This document shows, piece after piece, positions 35,845 to 48,590 of a stretch of DNA of 64,000 bases. The position numbers were made by a program, and so were the translations under genes. The stretch comes from Cheiracanthium punctorium. Taxonomy: Eukaryota; Arthropoda; Arachnida; Araneae; Cheiracanthiidae. A model generated the notes under the pieces. It saw only the letters and a list, made by a program, of their open reading frames with translations. It searched no databases and was not told the origin of the DNA. Location: assembly GCA_038373885.1 (NCBI GenBank), contig JAWZYV010013019.1:1736001-1800000 (forward strand), given 5' to 3'. The first letter of the stretch is position 1. Every line of letters starts with the position of its first letter.

Positions 35845-36551
35845 ATATAATTTTAAAAAGCATAATATCTCAGTAACACAAATATTTAACAATTTCAAAT
35901 TACTTATTTATTTTAAAATCAAGTATTAGCAATTATTCCTCTATAACTTCACTTTTGCATCAATGATGTTTTTCAGTTTCAATAATTACAGCACCAAAGC
36001 TTAGAAAATATTTTACTGGATAACAGAAATGCAGAATTGAAAAATATACGAAAGATTTTCTATCGTATGTTTGAAAAGGAAGATTGTCAAACGTCGTCTA
36101 AAAACTTTTTTCTTATTCCCATAAGGCTATGTTACTGCTATTTAAGACCATTTTCTTTGCATGTAACAAGAAAATCGTAGACTATTTTCCATATAGAATA
36201 CTTTCAACGATGTTTTCCAAGCCATAAAATTCTACCGAAAAGTCCTGCCTACTCTATTTTGGAATTCTAATACTCTTTAAATGATACATTTGATAGAGAG
36301 AAACATTAAAACATGGGAGGATTTTTGCAAATTTCTGAACGTTTTCGCAAAATGCTATATTTCGAGGGTTTCGTTGGTTTTAAATATACATTGCATAAGA
36401 GTATGTCCAAATATGTAATGAAGCAAATGTACATATACTATATACTATATTTCAAAATGTTGAGTGCATACTTCTTCAATTCTCTTTTTAAATGACGGTT
36501 TTCAATATACCAACATATTGTGTATTTGTGTTCCTAGAAACTATTAATCTA
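35845..36551. other. AT-rich intergenic DNA
   Basis: No supported gene; a 60-codon frame at 36313-36495 has no features. Confidence 0.4.
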
Positions 36552-36555
36552 TTAA

Positions 36556-36782
36556 CCCTTTGAGGCGCAACCTTTCCCGATGCTGAGAAAAGGGCAGCCG
36601 TTGCCCTTGTTCGACTTAACTACCAGGCTGTGCGGCACAGCCAGCTGTCGTCAATAAAGGGTCTCTAGATCTGTAGCACGCGATGAACGTTTCGATCGTC
36701 CGCCATCTTGCTAGTAGTTAAGTCGAGCGATGGCAACGGCTGACCTTTCTTCCGCATTAGGGAAGGGTTGCGCCTCAAAGGG
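36556..36782. mobile_element. TTAA-type palindromic element (piggyBac-like), asymmetric copy
   Basis: TTAA (36552-36555) then CCCTTTGAGGCGCAACC on the left; GGTTGCGCCTCAAAGGG then TTAG (one base off TTAA) on the right. The left arm jumps from CGACTTAACTACCAG straight to the centre GGCTGTGCGGCACAGCC, so about 75 bp of the left arm are deleted while the right arm is full length. Confidence 0.7.
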
Positions 36783-36937
36783 TTAGATTATTTCCATTTT
36801 ATTTACTGTGGTGTGTTTCTCTCAGGTTTCGACTTTGTAGGGTTTGTGCTAATTTATACCTCTGTAACAGAAGAAATCTTGTAACTATTTTAAATTAGTT
36901 TATTGTTTACTAAGCATTTCAAGATTATGAATTAAAA

Positions 36938-37132
36938 TTGCAGTCACTTAAATCCCTATTGCCACATCCGACAACCTCTCTGTGTGAAGCAGGATGTTCT
37001 GCAGTGACAGCAACCAAACCAAATCAACTGAATCAACTGGACATAAGCAACGCATTTCGGATTTCGTTGTTTCCTATTATTCCCATCTAGAACAGACTCG
37101 TTGCAAAGAATCAAGCTCTGGGTTTTCATTGA
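36938..37132 (+). pseudogene. hAT transposase C-terminal relic
   Basis: The plus frame reads LQSLKSLLPHPTTSLCEAGC, then SAVTATKPNQ, an internal stop (37088-37090), then NRLVAKNQALGFH and a terminal stop (37130-37132). The word Leu-Cys-Glu-x-Gly-Cys/Phe-Ser-Ala and the closing Ala-x-x-Gln-Ala-x-Gly-x-His pattern are those of the dimerisation region of ZBED/SCAND-like hAT transposases. Only the last about 65 residues remain. About 120 bp downstream, GGTCCAAGGCC and GGTTGAGGAGCATTG (37298-37329) look like the element's 3' subterminal and terminal sequence. A TTAA-type element lies just upstream and the 5' part of the gene is missing. Confidence 0.62.
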
Positions 37133-37335
37133 TTTAGCGTTCTAGTGAGTTCAAATGTTAAATCACTTAATATTCATTTTTTGTATGATTACATTTTATT
37201 TTGAAGGCACTAAATTAAAGTTATCAAATCAAAACAATCTGAAATATAAACTTGCACCCTCCTCAGTGGGCCGCGGTAAAATTATCAAACGTTGACCGGT
37301 CCAAGGCCATAAAAAGGTTGAGGAGCATTGCTATA
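37133..37335 (+). mobile_element. 3' end of the same hAT relic
   Basis: GGGCCGCGGTAAAATTATC, GTTGACCGGTCCAAGG and GGTTGAGGAGCATTGC are typical of the 3' end of vertebrate-like hAT elements, whose terminus is GGTTG(G/A)GGA(C/G)CACTG. The matching 5' terminus was not found. Confidence 0.45.
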
Positions 37336-37689
37336 GTATAGACTATGGCTATAGAAAAAAGAAAATTCACTGTAATTTTAACTCCATATATGTGTTCATT
37401 ATCTCTTTTTTTCATTATTCTATAATTTAAATAAAATTCTGCCCAATAAAAAATGATGTGTTGGTGACATACTTGGTATAAACATCGAATCTTAAATCAG
37501 TGAAGGAATCAATTTGAATAAAATTACCTAAAAGTTTTGTAAAATGTCACACATAAATAAAAGATACCAGAATATGATCGTTCCGGATGTTACAAAGGTC
37601 TACCCTTCCTCATCTGCAAAAAAGCTCTTCCATCCACATAGGTACGAAGCTTAGTGTGTGTGCAGTGTTAAAGTAAACCTAAATGACGG

Positions 37690-37890
37690 TATCTGCCTGG
37701 GGAAGGTGCCTTGGGAGGAGGACTTTTTAAGAGGTTCGAACGAAAATTTACGTTACATTCAAAGAAAAGCGACCAAAACGCCATCGGCTGCCTCGCGGTC
37801 CGCCAGAACCCTGGACCTTCATATTATAGCCGTCTATCATGTTCAGTGTCTTTCCACTTGGTCATGGGAGAGTAGGGCAGGAAGGTCGCA
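37690..37890 (-). repeat. tRNA-derived SINE, family B, copy 2
   Basis: Read on the minus strand: a head with ACATGATAGACGGCTATAATATG and CCAGGGTTCTGG, then body GAATGTAACGTAAATTTTCG and tail CTTAAAAAGTCC ... CCAAGGCACC. The order matches 19301-19505 read in the same direction. Frames across it are incidental. Confidence 0.55.
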
Positions 37891-40118
37891 ATTCCAACCA
37901 AGAATGATCGTGATATCTCTTATTTATGTGTGTTATTTTGCAAAGTTCTAATTAATTTTACCTTTATTTACAGTTCTTTTTGGTGTTTTTTCTCTAGTGT
38001 TCTTATTAATCAATTTCAATGTTTACCATTAAGGGTTTCCGCGAAAATCTTTAAATATTCGATGCAAAGTGTAGAACAGCTATTGTTGTCTATTCCCCTG
38101 TTCAGTTAAGATCATTTTTAATACGTAATGCAAGTTTTAAAATCTGATTAACTCTTTTTAGGAATATATTCTTTTGTTTACAGATCTCTTACCTTGCGGT
38201 GCTGTATTCAACTTTTCTCGTCGCAACTAAGGGAAAATGGCATCTCGATATTCTCACCAGCGTCTTAATGTTTAAATATATATTATATTAAACATCTCTC
38301 TCTTTTTTCCATTTTCGTGTTGTAATAGTTTAATTCCTGTTAACAAAGCACAGTAGCAAGGGGAATGTTTAGGCCTTTTCAAAATGTTTTCTTCTTTAAG
38401 AAAAGCTACCGAGTTATTTCTTTTAGTCTCTTTTATAGAAAAGAAACAAGAATCAAAGTTGAGGAGGGATACAGAAATCCTCCATAACAAAAGACGTCCG
38501 ATTGACTTGTAGCTGCAGGGATTAAAAATAATTGAAGTTTCTATACTAGAAGAGAAAACTGGAAAAAAAAGAAGATAGAAACAACCAGAAATACACAGTA
38601 TGGAAGAGAATCGTGAAAAGCCTGGAAGGAATTAATCATAACTGCAGAAGCAGATAGTATATATAAAAAGTAAAAACAATTTTTAAGGAAAAATACAAAG
38701 GAAGAAGAAATGTTCTTTTGTGAAGAAGAGCATGTAAAAAACGAAGGCGGAAATATTGTCAGCTACTAGTTTGCTCTTTATAATTCAAAAAGCTTTTTTT
38801 TAAGAAATAGCAAATAGTTTGACTGAAAAAGATTTGTGATATAGTGGAAATATTTAAACTAAGAATGAACTGTTACAGATGAAGTAATATTTCATATAAG
38901 TATTCAATTGAAGAATAGTAAAAAGGATTTTCATAAGTTTCATAAGTTTTACCAGTACTGACAGCAGTTACCTTTCAATTAACAGAATCCTACTCTACAG
39001 TTAAGCTCATCCCTGACTCACTGTTTCAGTAACGATTCCGGTTGAACTAATCCAAGATAGAATTTTTACCACCATTACTCCAAAAAGATTAAAAAGTTAA
39101 GCAGAAAAACGTAATAAAATCGACACCCTTTGTTTGATACGTTTGGAATTTTTTATAACTGTTTATAAAAATAAAGAAAATTATCTGCGCAGCTTTCAAA
39201 ATCTGAAAATCCACCCGTTCCCTAATTTCCAAGCAATTTTTCGATATTTTCAGCTCTATTTAATTTCCGAGATTAAAAAAGTTAATCATTTGCATGTCAA
39301 AATTAGTCCTAAGTGACAATTACGTCATACTGAAATCACGGTTATCAGTCTTTGAAGGGAAAATTGCGATTCCAATTCGTTTAAATATTCAGTTTATATC
39401 CAGTAATTTTTTTCACGATCAAAATGATTGCCTCTGCATCAAACATTGATAAAAGAGGGGATGTTTCTAGCTAAACGAAATATTTCGAATTTTTGCACGT
39501 TTTTAAAAGAAAATACAATTCCGATTTCGGTATATAATAAAAATTTAATATAAATTAATTTTCTTTAAGTGGGCAAAGATTAAATATACTAAGTATAGGC
39601 ATATTTTTGTCGTATGTTTTTTCTAACGACCTTTATAATTGCCTTCAGAACGCACTTTGATTTCTAATATGACAATATTCCTACTGGTAATTTTTTAAAC
39701 TGTCATTAAAAGCTATTTGCTGTTCCAAATGTGTTTACAGACGTGACAGTAAATAACGCCCCTTTTTATTTCTTTTTAGTGCTAGTTCTTGAAACTTCAA
39801 ACTGGAACTATTTCTCGGAATAGTATCGTAGCTGTAACTTACAGAAGATTATTCCTCTATGTAAATACAGTAGATGGATTTGTATCGTTCCATTAAATAT
39901 CCTCTGAGTATTCTTTATCACGTGTTCAATAAATATATTTGTACAAATTATCCCGATTTCATCGCTAGCATAATTCTGCAACTCACAAAGAAATCCCTAT
40001 GCTGACAATGACAGGCAATTCACATTACTATCATTGGAATCATTAATTCGATTAAATCCTTTAAAGACTGGAATTTAATTATTAACAACATTGAAAAACG
40101 ACAATAGCTCTGCGCAAC
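37891..40118. other. AT-rich intergenic DNA
   Basis: No gene or complete element is supported. Confidence 0.4.
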
Positions 40119-40126
40119 ATTTAATC

Positions 40127-40255
40127 GAGGGATGGACGAGATACACGAGATGGAAGAGATTTACAGCTTTTTTGCGAGACGAGACAAACATTTTTCAACA
40201 TTATGATATAGGGATTTTTGCGAGACGCCAATTTTTCGCCTCGCGTCCATCCCTA
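40127..40255. mobile_element. hAT-type MITE, 129 bp
   Basis: Ends GAGGGATGGACG and CGTCCATCCCTA are inverted with only the outermost base differing. The 8-bp word ATTTAATC lies directly outside both ends (40119-40126, 40256-40263). Internal AAGAGATTTACAGC and GCGAGACG words are non-coding. Confidence 0.82.
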
Positions 40256-40263
40256 ATTTAATC

Positions 40264-43003
40264 AACTGGATACTATATCTTAATACGCCAGGTATACACG
40301 GTATCTTGTTTTTATTGTAAGTAATAATATCATGTTTTCAGATTTGTTCGTGTGACAGAAAAATAATAATCATTTCTAAAACACCGTCAAATAAAGTTTC
40401 AAAACTTATTCAGAACAACTATTATATTCCTAGATTCAAAGACTAAGGTTAAATGATTTTTAAAAATAGAAGAATTTGAATTAGAAGAATTATTTTTTGA
40501 AGATAGTATAAATGAGGTAAATTCTTTCAAAACTTGCTGATGTCGAGAACAGCTACGATACAAAATTTTAAGATTAAGCTAACACTTGAAAAAAATATTA
40601 AATTATATATTGCCTAAATACAAAAGCAAACTCTTAAATTTTTGTCCTTATGTAAAAATATTCCTTCGCACAATTTTAACCGATAGGTATATTATGTCTT
40701 CATATTGAATAGTTCGGAGCGAATGATGAACACCAGAAAATAAACGGCTTTTTCAGCTTCGAATAGACAGCTTTACGGATTCTTTATAAAAGAACGGAAT
40801 TTTTAATCTCGCTCCCTTTGATGTGCATTCTTTCCACAGGAAATTTACGTCAAAGACGCTCAGCAAAATTCTTGAAAAAGTCATGTGAATACTTTTTCTT
40901 GGAAGACGTTCAATAACTTGTCCGGTCCATCATCCTGGTTTCTCAAAAAAATCATGTCTGTGAACCGTATTAAGTGATGCATTAATCTTATTCGCTCTTC
41001 TTTATGAAGCGCGTTGCAAAATAGTTAAAAATGTTAATGACTTGTGATATAGATAGAAGGCGTATATGCTGAGACAAAGGATGAAGTCCCCTCTAAGCTG
41101 TTTGCTTTACCCTACAAAAATTTTGAAACCGTAAATAAAAGTTTCTCAACTTTTAATGTACATTTTTACCAAAAGAAGGTGCTTTAATTGTCAATTAATC
41201 TTTTTAATGGGAAGATATTTAAACGTATGTGAATGTATAAAAGAACGCGTTTTTATCTTGATGTTGAGGCTGCTTAGGGCTAAAAGCTGCAAAATTTCGC
41301 ACATAAATTTTTCATAAAAATGTCATATGCTTAAAGTAGATTATTATTATTATTATTATTTCAAAACTGAACTTTTTATTTTCTTTATCCATTTAATAAT
41401 AATTAATACGATTATAGGATAGATTAATGTATAATGATATCAGTTAAGGTACCTATAGCAAAGCACTTCAAATCGCGTAGTGTGCCTATAACACCACACT
41501 ACATACACTCTATTTTACCAGAAAAATAAATTTTAATTCACATATTGAATCCATTTTTATCCTAGAAAATAGTTATTCATATTAAAACACACATACATCT
41601 TTTCCATATTCATTAAGCTGCACCATTAAACTACTATATCTAAAAAATGTCAACAATAATGGTAATCCGATAAACATTTTCTAAGTTTTAAAATGTATAT
41701 TTAGCATAAAATGCACTTTTATATAAAGTATATGAGCTGCATTACATGTTATCCCATCTTCCTAAAACACATGATCTCTTTCACTATATAGTACTCTTTC
41801 TGGTTTAATAAGAAAATACTTATATCGCAATAAATTCCAAAAAGTGGTAACCGGGTTAGACGTTTAACATTTTTTCCGAATGTGAGCCAAGTTTCCATTC
41901 CATGTTTTACATCTTTCTGAATGATGAGAATCAAATTTCGCTCATCGATTTCAATTTTTAACACCTTTTAGAATTATGAGAATGATAATCAAATTTTGCT
42001 GAGATCTGTGCAGAGAAGGAAAGTGTGAAACGGGGGGAGGGGGTTCGTGATTTAAAAACAACTTTCTGAAAAGAGGCTGCTTTGTTGATTTCTGGAAAAT
42101 TTCTGGAAATTGCTAAGAGTTATTTTAAATGTTATTTCCTGGTTTGAATTTGTTCTTAAGTTTAATAATAAATTTAAGCTTAGTAAATATCGTGACATTC
42201 TTCGCTTGTGGGTGGCAACAATTCTTTATACTACTGAGACACAGATTGGGAATTAGGCTTTTATTTGAAAAATTACTTGAAAATACGATTTCCACTTGTC
42301 GTCTTTAAATACAATAGTTTTTTTTTTTCTAAAAAATCATGATATTGTTCTTCAATTTGAAATATGAGATTTATGTCAGGTCTGAAGGGGAAAGCATTTT
42401 TTAGAGTTATTGCAGTCAAGTCTTGCAATAGACTAGTGAACAGTTAGTGCTATGAATCTACAGAGCTCACTTAATTTCATGATATAATAATTAGCAAAAA
42501 TAATACAAATTCATAAACTTCGTGAAGTAATCTCAACTTTAATTGTTAACATTGTAATAATTTTACATTCTAGTAGATTTATTTATTATAATTTCATGCA
42601 TATTCTTTTATAAAAATTATATTTATTTATTATAAAACTTATACTGGCAGCAAGTATCAATATGCTCGGCACTCTAAATTTAAAAAAAAATCTTTTTGTT
42701 TGTGCATTTTTTATTTAATTATTTTTGAAAGGTGACTATTTGTTATTGAAATTTAGTTTTAGAAGCTTATTTTTATTTTTGTTCAGACAAATAATCATTG
42801 AAAAACTGTGTAAACTATTATAATTAAACTCCTTCACCTTTACGTTTCTAGAAATCGATAATTTAATGCTTCAGGTTATTCATCTGAAGTAATACATCAA
42901 AAGTATTGTACTAATGAGGTCTAATTTAGATCAACGTTAATTAATCAAGCTGAAATGAGGAGGTACCAAACAAAAGGGTTTTTTCCCCACTGTGTATATT
43001 TAC
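40264..43003. other. AT-rich intergenic DNA with a TTA microsatellite
   Basis: A (TTA)n run occupies 41340-41361. No gene is supported; short frames such as 41749-41964 show no domain. Confidence 0.4.
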
Positions 43004-43004
43004 A

Positions 43005-43432
43005 GGGCGGTAATAGTTACAGCTCCCATTTAAATAGGGTTTTACAGCTAAAACGGAAGAGCAGATTGTAACAAAATTTGGTATATAGACTATATATGAG
43101 ACACTTAAAAATAATTTTAGTTTCAAAAAATCACCACCTAGGTGGCACTTTAAAAAAAAAAGCAATTTCACAGTGGAAATGGTAATTTGATGTATACAAA
43201 CAATTTCAGCATTTGTTCAATATGTTTTCAGCATTTATTAATCAATCTGGGTCATTTTTTTTAGCTGAATTCACCATAAAAAGTGCTACCTAGTGGACAG
43301 TTTTTGAACTAATTTTTTTTTAAAAAACCTCCCTCGGCGCATATCATATTAAGTCCATATGCCAAATTTGGCTTCAATCTGCCCGTTCGTTTCAGCTGAA
43401 AATACTATTTGGAAGTTAAATTATAACCACGC
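43005..43432. mobile_element. Long-inverted-repeat element, about 430 bp
   Basis: The left arm (43005-43095) includes GGTAATAGTTACAG, TTACAGCTAAAACGGAAGAG, CAGATTG and AAATTTGGTATATAGAC. The right arm (43352-43432), reverse-complemented, gives GGTTATAATTTAAC, TTCAGCTGAAACGAACGGG, CAGATTG and AAATTTGGCATATGGAC. The central part holds two inverted CACCTAGGTGGCAC-like words (43135 and 43289). Non-coding; family not assigned. Confidence 0.7.
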
Positions 43433-43435
43433 TGC

Positions 43436-45539
43436 ATATGAAAATTTCCTTTTTGCTTGCTACATCCTCAAATGTCTTCATTTTCTCACTCGTCCCCACT
43501 TCTTGAAATACAAATAATATAGCGGAAGAATGTAAAAATTGATGGAAATAAAATGAGCTTATTAAATTTTCATAACATATTGCATTATTTAATAACGATA
43601 AATGGAAAGATTTTCTTGTTTCAGTTTTATGGCGCTAATATAATTCCCATAAAAGCAAAGAATTTTTCATCCCTTACAATTACATACGCATTCTTTCGCC
43701 GACTTTCAACAAAGCCACAAAATTTTTATAAAACCTTCAAGTGACTTTTTTCTTAACTTTCAACATCACACCAAACATTCAATCGTTTAAAACTTTTTTA
43801 AAGATACTTTATAGGTCTATCAATCTTTACAACTTTTTTAGAGACAGTCGTAGTATAAACCTATAATTTTTTTACAGTGTGATATATTTCGTTAAGAAAG
43901 TTAAGACAATGGGTGATTTATGGTTTAACTAAAAGCAATAGCAAAATATAATTATGAGTTGATGTGTTCGACACAATTTCAAAGAAATTCCTAAATTGAA
44001 AAATGGATGCTACTTTTGATCTAGACGAGTTTTAATTATTCCATTTATTTCTCACTTGATGAAAAGTTGGTATGAAGTTTGATCGAATCAATATATGTAA
44101 ATCAAAATATGAAAACTGATTTAATACTTTATTTAATCAAAATTATAATGTTAAAATAAGAAAATATTTTCTACAGAATTTAAAAATTCTAATTCATTTT
44201 ATAAACTTTTAAATCATATTACAAAGTATTCTAAATCCAGTAACGATAACGAATGTTTTTATTATGATTGTAATATACTATGTAAAATTTTTATGTTAAA
44301 TTCTGTGCGGAAAATACATTGCGAGAAATTTTTAAAGTTCATTTTCTTCGAAAAAGACATTTTCTCTATTGATAAAATTCAAATCATACACTTTAAGTTG
44401 TGTATGAAGTACAAACGAATAGTAAAAAATGGGATTAATTGCTTCCGAAGTAAAAATCTTAACATAAAATGTAAAGTAAATTCTTTTTTATGCAGAAAAT
44501 AAAAAAATATGTGGAAAACAATCATATTTTATCATATAAAAATGAGACTGCTGTAAATTAATCCAGAATGTAATTTTTAACTGTATACTTTGAATTATCC
44601 AAAGAATCTCACATTTTCACACAAACTCATTTTAATACGAGCATACATAGGAAAAAATCATTGATTGCAGTATGAAAAAAAGTAAAATAAAATATTTAAT
44701 AATTTTTTATAAAGTATAATATTATAAATTATATAAATTATTAAATATTTATAATTTTTATAAAGACTTTATTAGACAAGTATCGTTTTAATCTAAATAT
44801 CAACATGACCAAGTAGGATGTAAATTTTTAATTTTTTTTACATAATTTTACAAAAAGAAATTACTGCTTTTTCATAATACTTGATGTCAGGAATTTATGT
44901 GTTACTGCTGGCATTAGCAAGTTATTGGAAGTTCGTGCAAAAATCTGGGCACAAATAGATTAAATAAAAATATGATATGTGTTTAGCATTCTTGTTTGGT
45001 TAAAAGTGGTTTTATATAAGAGACATCTTTCGTAAAATTTAAAAAAACTGAAAATTTTCTGCTTTCAGAGTCCATAAAGAAAAACACAAATTTCGTAATA
45101 AAATGAAATGCCGGCAAAACGTCGTTTTCGGAATTGCTAATATTAGAGAAATTATAATATCTAAATATTATTTATATTCGTGGATTTATTTTTTCATTGT
45201 TGAGAAAACATATGCATTTTTGCGACCGCTTAAAAAAAATGTTAAGATTTTAAATATGGAACCGAACCCTCTGGTAAAAAGAAAGTAAGATTAATAAATT
45301 CAAAGACTGCTTAACAACATACAGTTAATTACGTCCTTCATTTTAACAAAAATTTCTTCTAAATCCCTGTTTCCGATTGTTACAAAAATCGCTTCGCGTA
45401 TGATCATTGAAAAGTTCAAAAAAGATTGTAGAAAGGAAACTTAATTCAACGAATGTTCCAAAAATTCGTACCATCAGTACCACAAAAAGGACATTCCTTC
45501 CACTAAGTAGCCGATCACAAACAGTCAATAAATAATACG
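43436..45539. other. Very AT-rich intergenic DNA
   Basis: No supported gene or element; among the most AT-rich parts of the window, especially 44690-44770. Confidence 0.45.
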
Positions 45540-45715
45540 ATCAAACCTTTTTTATAGTCAATTTGTCGCGAAAATTTATTCTATTAAGCAGAATATCCCA
45601 TTATCCAGGATCACACTGACTAATTATTACGGTTTTGTTTATTGAAAATTCGCTACAATAAAAGGGATATTCCTTTAACCGATATTTCATTAAGCAGATT
45701 TGTCTGTAATAACAG
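45540..45715 (-). mobile_element. Fragment of a pogo-like element
   Basis: ATTATCCAGGATCACACTG, ACTAATTATTACGGTTTTG and a GGATATTCC run occur in the same order at 47361-47445 next to that element's right end. No termini are visible here. Confidence 0.5.
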
Positions 45716-46164
45716 CAGTGCTCAAAACAATTACGCTCAGATTTTAACACCCAATCCTCTTGCAATATCAACTCGACTGACCACATAAAAACGAGGTCCC
45801 TCTCTTCTTTTATACTTTCATGAACGGGTATAACGTTGCATAGAAATTTCTGATTATTTCCAAAACTTTCTTCCTAATGAAGATCAACAGAAAATTCCAG
45901 CATATTCAAGAAACTTCATTTTTCCGCCAAGTAACCAAACGGTTGCCAAGTTAGTCGCCGAGGTCACGAAGCGTAAGTTTAATAGATCCGCAACAATGCC
46001 TGTAAATCCACCTTTTCCATCATCGATTTAAATTAGCAGGAAAGCTACATTACAGTTTTGTAACAATATTAAAATTTTAACCGATTAATCACAGCATAGC
46101 TGATTCCGCATAAATATTTTGGTCATGAGTGTTTCATATGTATATTTTCAGACTTTATAGGTCC
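45716..46164. other. Intergenic DNA, nothing recognised
   Basis: Local similarity exists to 7075-7160 (CGCCAAG/GCCAAGTTAGTCGCC and GGAATGCCTGTA-like words), suggesting another old dispersed repeat at 45930-46010. Confidence 0.35.
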
Positions 46165-46300
46165 CACCCGGACGGAGCGGATAAGACACATGGTAGATGG
46201 CTGAGGTGTGAAGGTTGCGCGACTGTCGATCTAGCCGTCTGGATTTTGGGCAGTTTTCTCCAGATGTAACGTGAATACGCTTTGGAAAATTATATGGCGA
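46165..46300 (+). repeat. tRNA-derived SINE, family B, copy 3
   Basis: Head with GGAGCGGATAAGACACATGG, TAGATGGCTGAGGTGTGAAG and GTTGCGCG, then body CTCCAGATGTAACGTGAATA. The body is shared almost exactly with 19301-19505 (minus strand), which is the clearest evidence that the family is real. Confidence 0.6.
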
Positions 46301-46855
46301 ATATAGTATTGCATGGTGAGTACGAAATTTGCCTGATTACGGCCGCTAGCAGGTGATATTTTGCAATAGCTGAGTGGTTTTGGAATGCTACCCTATTTTT
46401 CAATTATTTTTTTTTAATTCATCAAACTGAAACGCGTTTTTGACCGGGGATATAAAGCTACTCACGTTGATAGAATTTGCTGTAGAGTAAAAACTTCGAA
46501 ATAATAATACATGGAAGGTTTGCATTCATATACTTTTGTCAACTAAAATGTCCCAAAATGCAAATCTGGTAACATTCTGGCATAAAACACGCGCATGAAA
46601 AAAAAAAATCATTGTTTTCTATGAGCGAATTTATAATTCTATTATGTAACTATTTTTTTTTGTAATTTTGTTGATAACCTTCTGCAATGTAGTGAAACCT
46701 TATTTACAAATCATGAGTGCATGCCATGAATAGCCAATTTTTGCCTTCTTCGTTGAAACGGACCCCTTCAAGATTGGAAACCACTCAGGGAATTTATATT
46801 TTAGATCATACTTATTTTGTAATAATTTTATTTAAAAGTTGCAGAATAAAACATA

Positions 46856-47460
46856 CAGTCGAACCGCTTCTTTCTTGTCTTAATATGTCCTTCTTGTTTT
46901 CTTGGATTATGGTGACTTAGGCACTTCTGCTTTAGAGCATTTTGTACCAACCCCAAATCCAGATTCGATCGATAGCGGCAGTTTCTGCCAAGGTTGTTAT
47001 CTTCTAACAGACTCCCGAACAGTTCATTTTTACTACATTCAGAAGCCCATAGATGGCAGCACTGTCAATCGTAAGCGGGGCTTCTTAATTTTGAAGCAAA
47101 TGCCAAGCAAAAACCCAAAGGCTTAGTTTTCCCACGCCCAGAGGTATCGTTTAGTAAGGGAACTTGGCGGACATTGCGACCACGGCGCATCTAACGTGCC
47201 CCAGTCGCCATTAGAGAGCACGGCGGGCTTTGGTTGGTCCCAGGATCGAACTCGCAACCTTTCGGCTGCGATGCCGACTCCGCTCCCAACTGGATGCCGC
47301 GGTCCCGAAACCGCTTAATGGAATAGCCGATTTGCAACGAAACTTTATTCTAAAAAGCGGTGTATTCCATTATCCCGGATCACAATGGCTAATTATTACG
47401 GTGTGATATATTGAAAATTGATAAAAATAAACAGGATATTCAAGTAAGAGGGTTCCACTG
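46856..47460. mobile_element. pogo-like non-autonomous element with nested SINE
   Basis: Left end CAGTCGAACCGCTTC and right end GAGGGTTCCACTG are inverted over 11-12 bases, with TA outside each (46854-46855, 47461-47462). Near the right end, the repeated TATCCCGGATCACAATGGC and GGATATTCAAGTAAGAG words match a second fragment at 45540-45715. A tRNA-derived repeat interrupts the interior on the minus strand. No transposase frame is readable. Confidence 0.6.
47125..47322 (-). repeat. tRNA-derived SINE, family C
   Basis: On the minus strand GGCATCCAGTTGGGAGCGG (A-box region) is followed by GTTGCGAGTTCGATCCTGG, an almost canonical B box. The body then runs CCCGCCGTGCTCTCTAATGG to CTCTGGGCGTGGGAAAAC. 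It is the best-preserved tRNA-like head in the window, but the body continues well beyond a tRNA length, so it is a SINE and not a tRNA gene. Confidence 0.6.
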
Positions 47461-47462
47461 TA

Positions 47463-48404
47463 CATGCCTTCAGTACTAACATTTTTCTTAATTATCAAGC
47501 ATAACATACCATATAACAACATAAACATTCATGTTGTACAATGTATTTGTCAAATATTCAATCATAATCACATAACGTGCAGCGTTATTAAATACCACTG
47601 CTTTCTGCTGTCCATCCAAATTATACCATCTACCCTGAATACATTTTTCATTACCTCTGCTACATTTAATGCTCATTAATGCAGCAGACTTGACTGTAAT
47701 TAATATTTCATGACTTGTATGCAGCGTCAACAGAGTTCCCTGCATTTCAGCAAAGCAAATATTAATCTGCTTTACTTAAACAGTGATAGAATAATTGCTA
47801 AATTCGTTTGGGAAAATATTAGCATTTTAAAGTTATTATTAGCATTCTTTTCTGTCTGATATTGTGCTACATGATGCATTTACCTCAACGTTCATCTTCT
47901 GTACACATCATTTTTAGTTAATATTTCTGTAAGAGTGTGAACGAGTCTCGTAAAAATGTTCTAAAATGAGTGAATGTTCGAGGAAGCAATTTCCTGAAAG
48001 TGTTTATGCATTTTGGCTTTTACTTGTTGCAAATACTTAAAATATTAGAACAACTGTTGAAATAATGATAATTCCTAAGGTACATACGCATCATAAAGTA
48101 CATTATAAAATGCATAAAGTACATATTTTTATAAGTTACTATATTTTTGCTTATACTTTGCTTTATATAGACATGTAAAAATATGGAGTATATTACATAA
48201 AAATATTGTTTCCAAGAGTTTCACTTCTTCACATAGCATCAAATTTAAAAGGTGGAATATAAATTATTACACATAGTATTTCAAGTAGGTCAGTTTCCGT
48301 GTTTAACTGTAAATAGAAATGTTAATATGGGAATAAATAGAACATTGCATTTAAATGTGTGTGCGTGTGTATGTGTGTGTAATACGCTAGGTTGACTCTC
48401 TTTC
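47463..48404. other. AT-rich intergenic DNA with GT microsatellite
   Basis: A TG-rich run lies at 48356-48381. No gene is supported. Confidence 0.4.
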
Positions 48405-48590
48405 ATGGTGGATAAAATGAGCACCACACTGCCTTGGAGAACTAAACACAGAGTGGCCCAACGCATAAGGCTGACCAGTGACCATCTGGTATCTCAGAAT
48501 ATGCGGTCAAAAAAGCGTGGCTGGGAATTGCAGGCCTTGCCCCTTGGGTTGTTATGCCACTGAGTTTAGAAGTAGTTATAGTAGTAGTAG
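48405..48590 (+). repeat. Possible SINE-like GC-richer segment
   Basis: A 190-bp stretch, GC-richer than its flanks, with CATGGTGGATAAAATGAG, GAGTGGCCCAACGCATAAGG and a tail of AGTAGTAGTAGT. The simple-repeat tail and lack of coding capacity suggest a short interspersed element, but no second copy was found in the window. Confidence 0.3.

Noticed and set aside
37658..37951. 97-codon plus-strand frame
   Set aside because: Antisense of a family-B tRNA-derived repeat.
47240..47322. Functional tRNA gene on the minus strand
   Set aside because: The head is tRNA-like, but the repeat body continues without a break and the acceptor stem is not closed.
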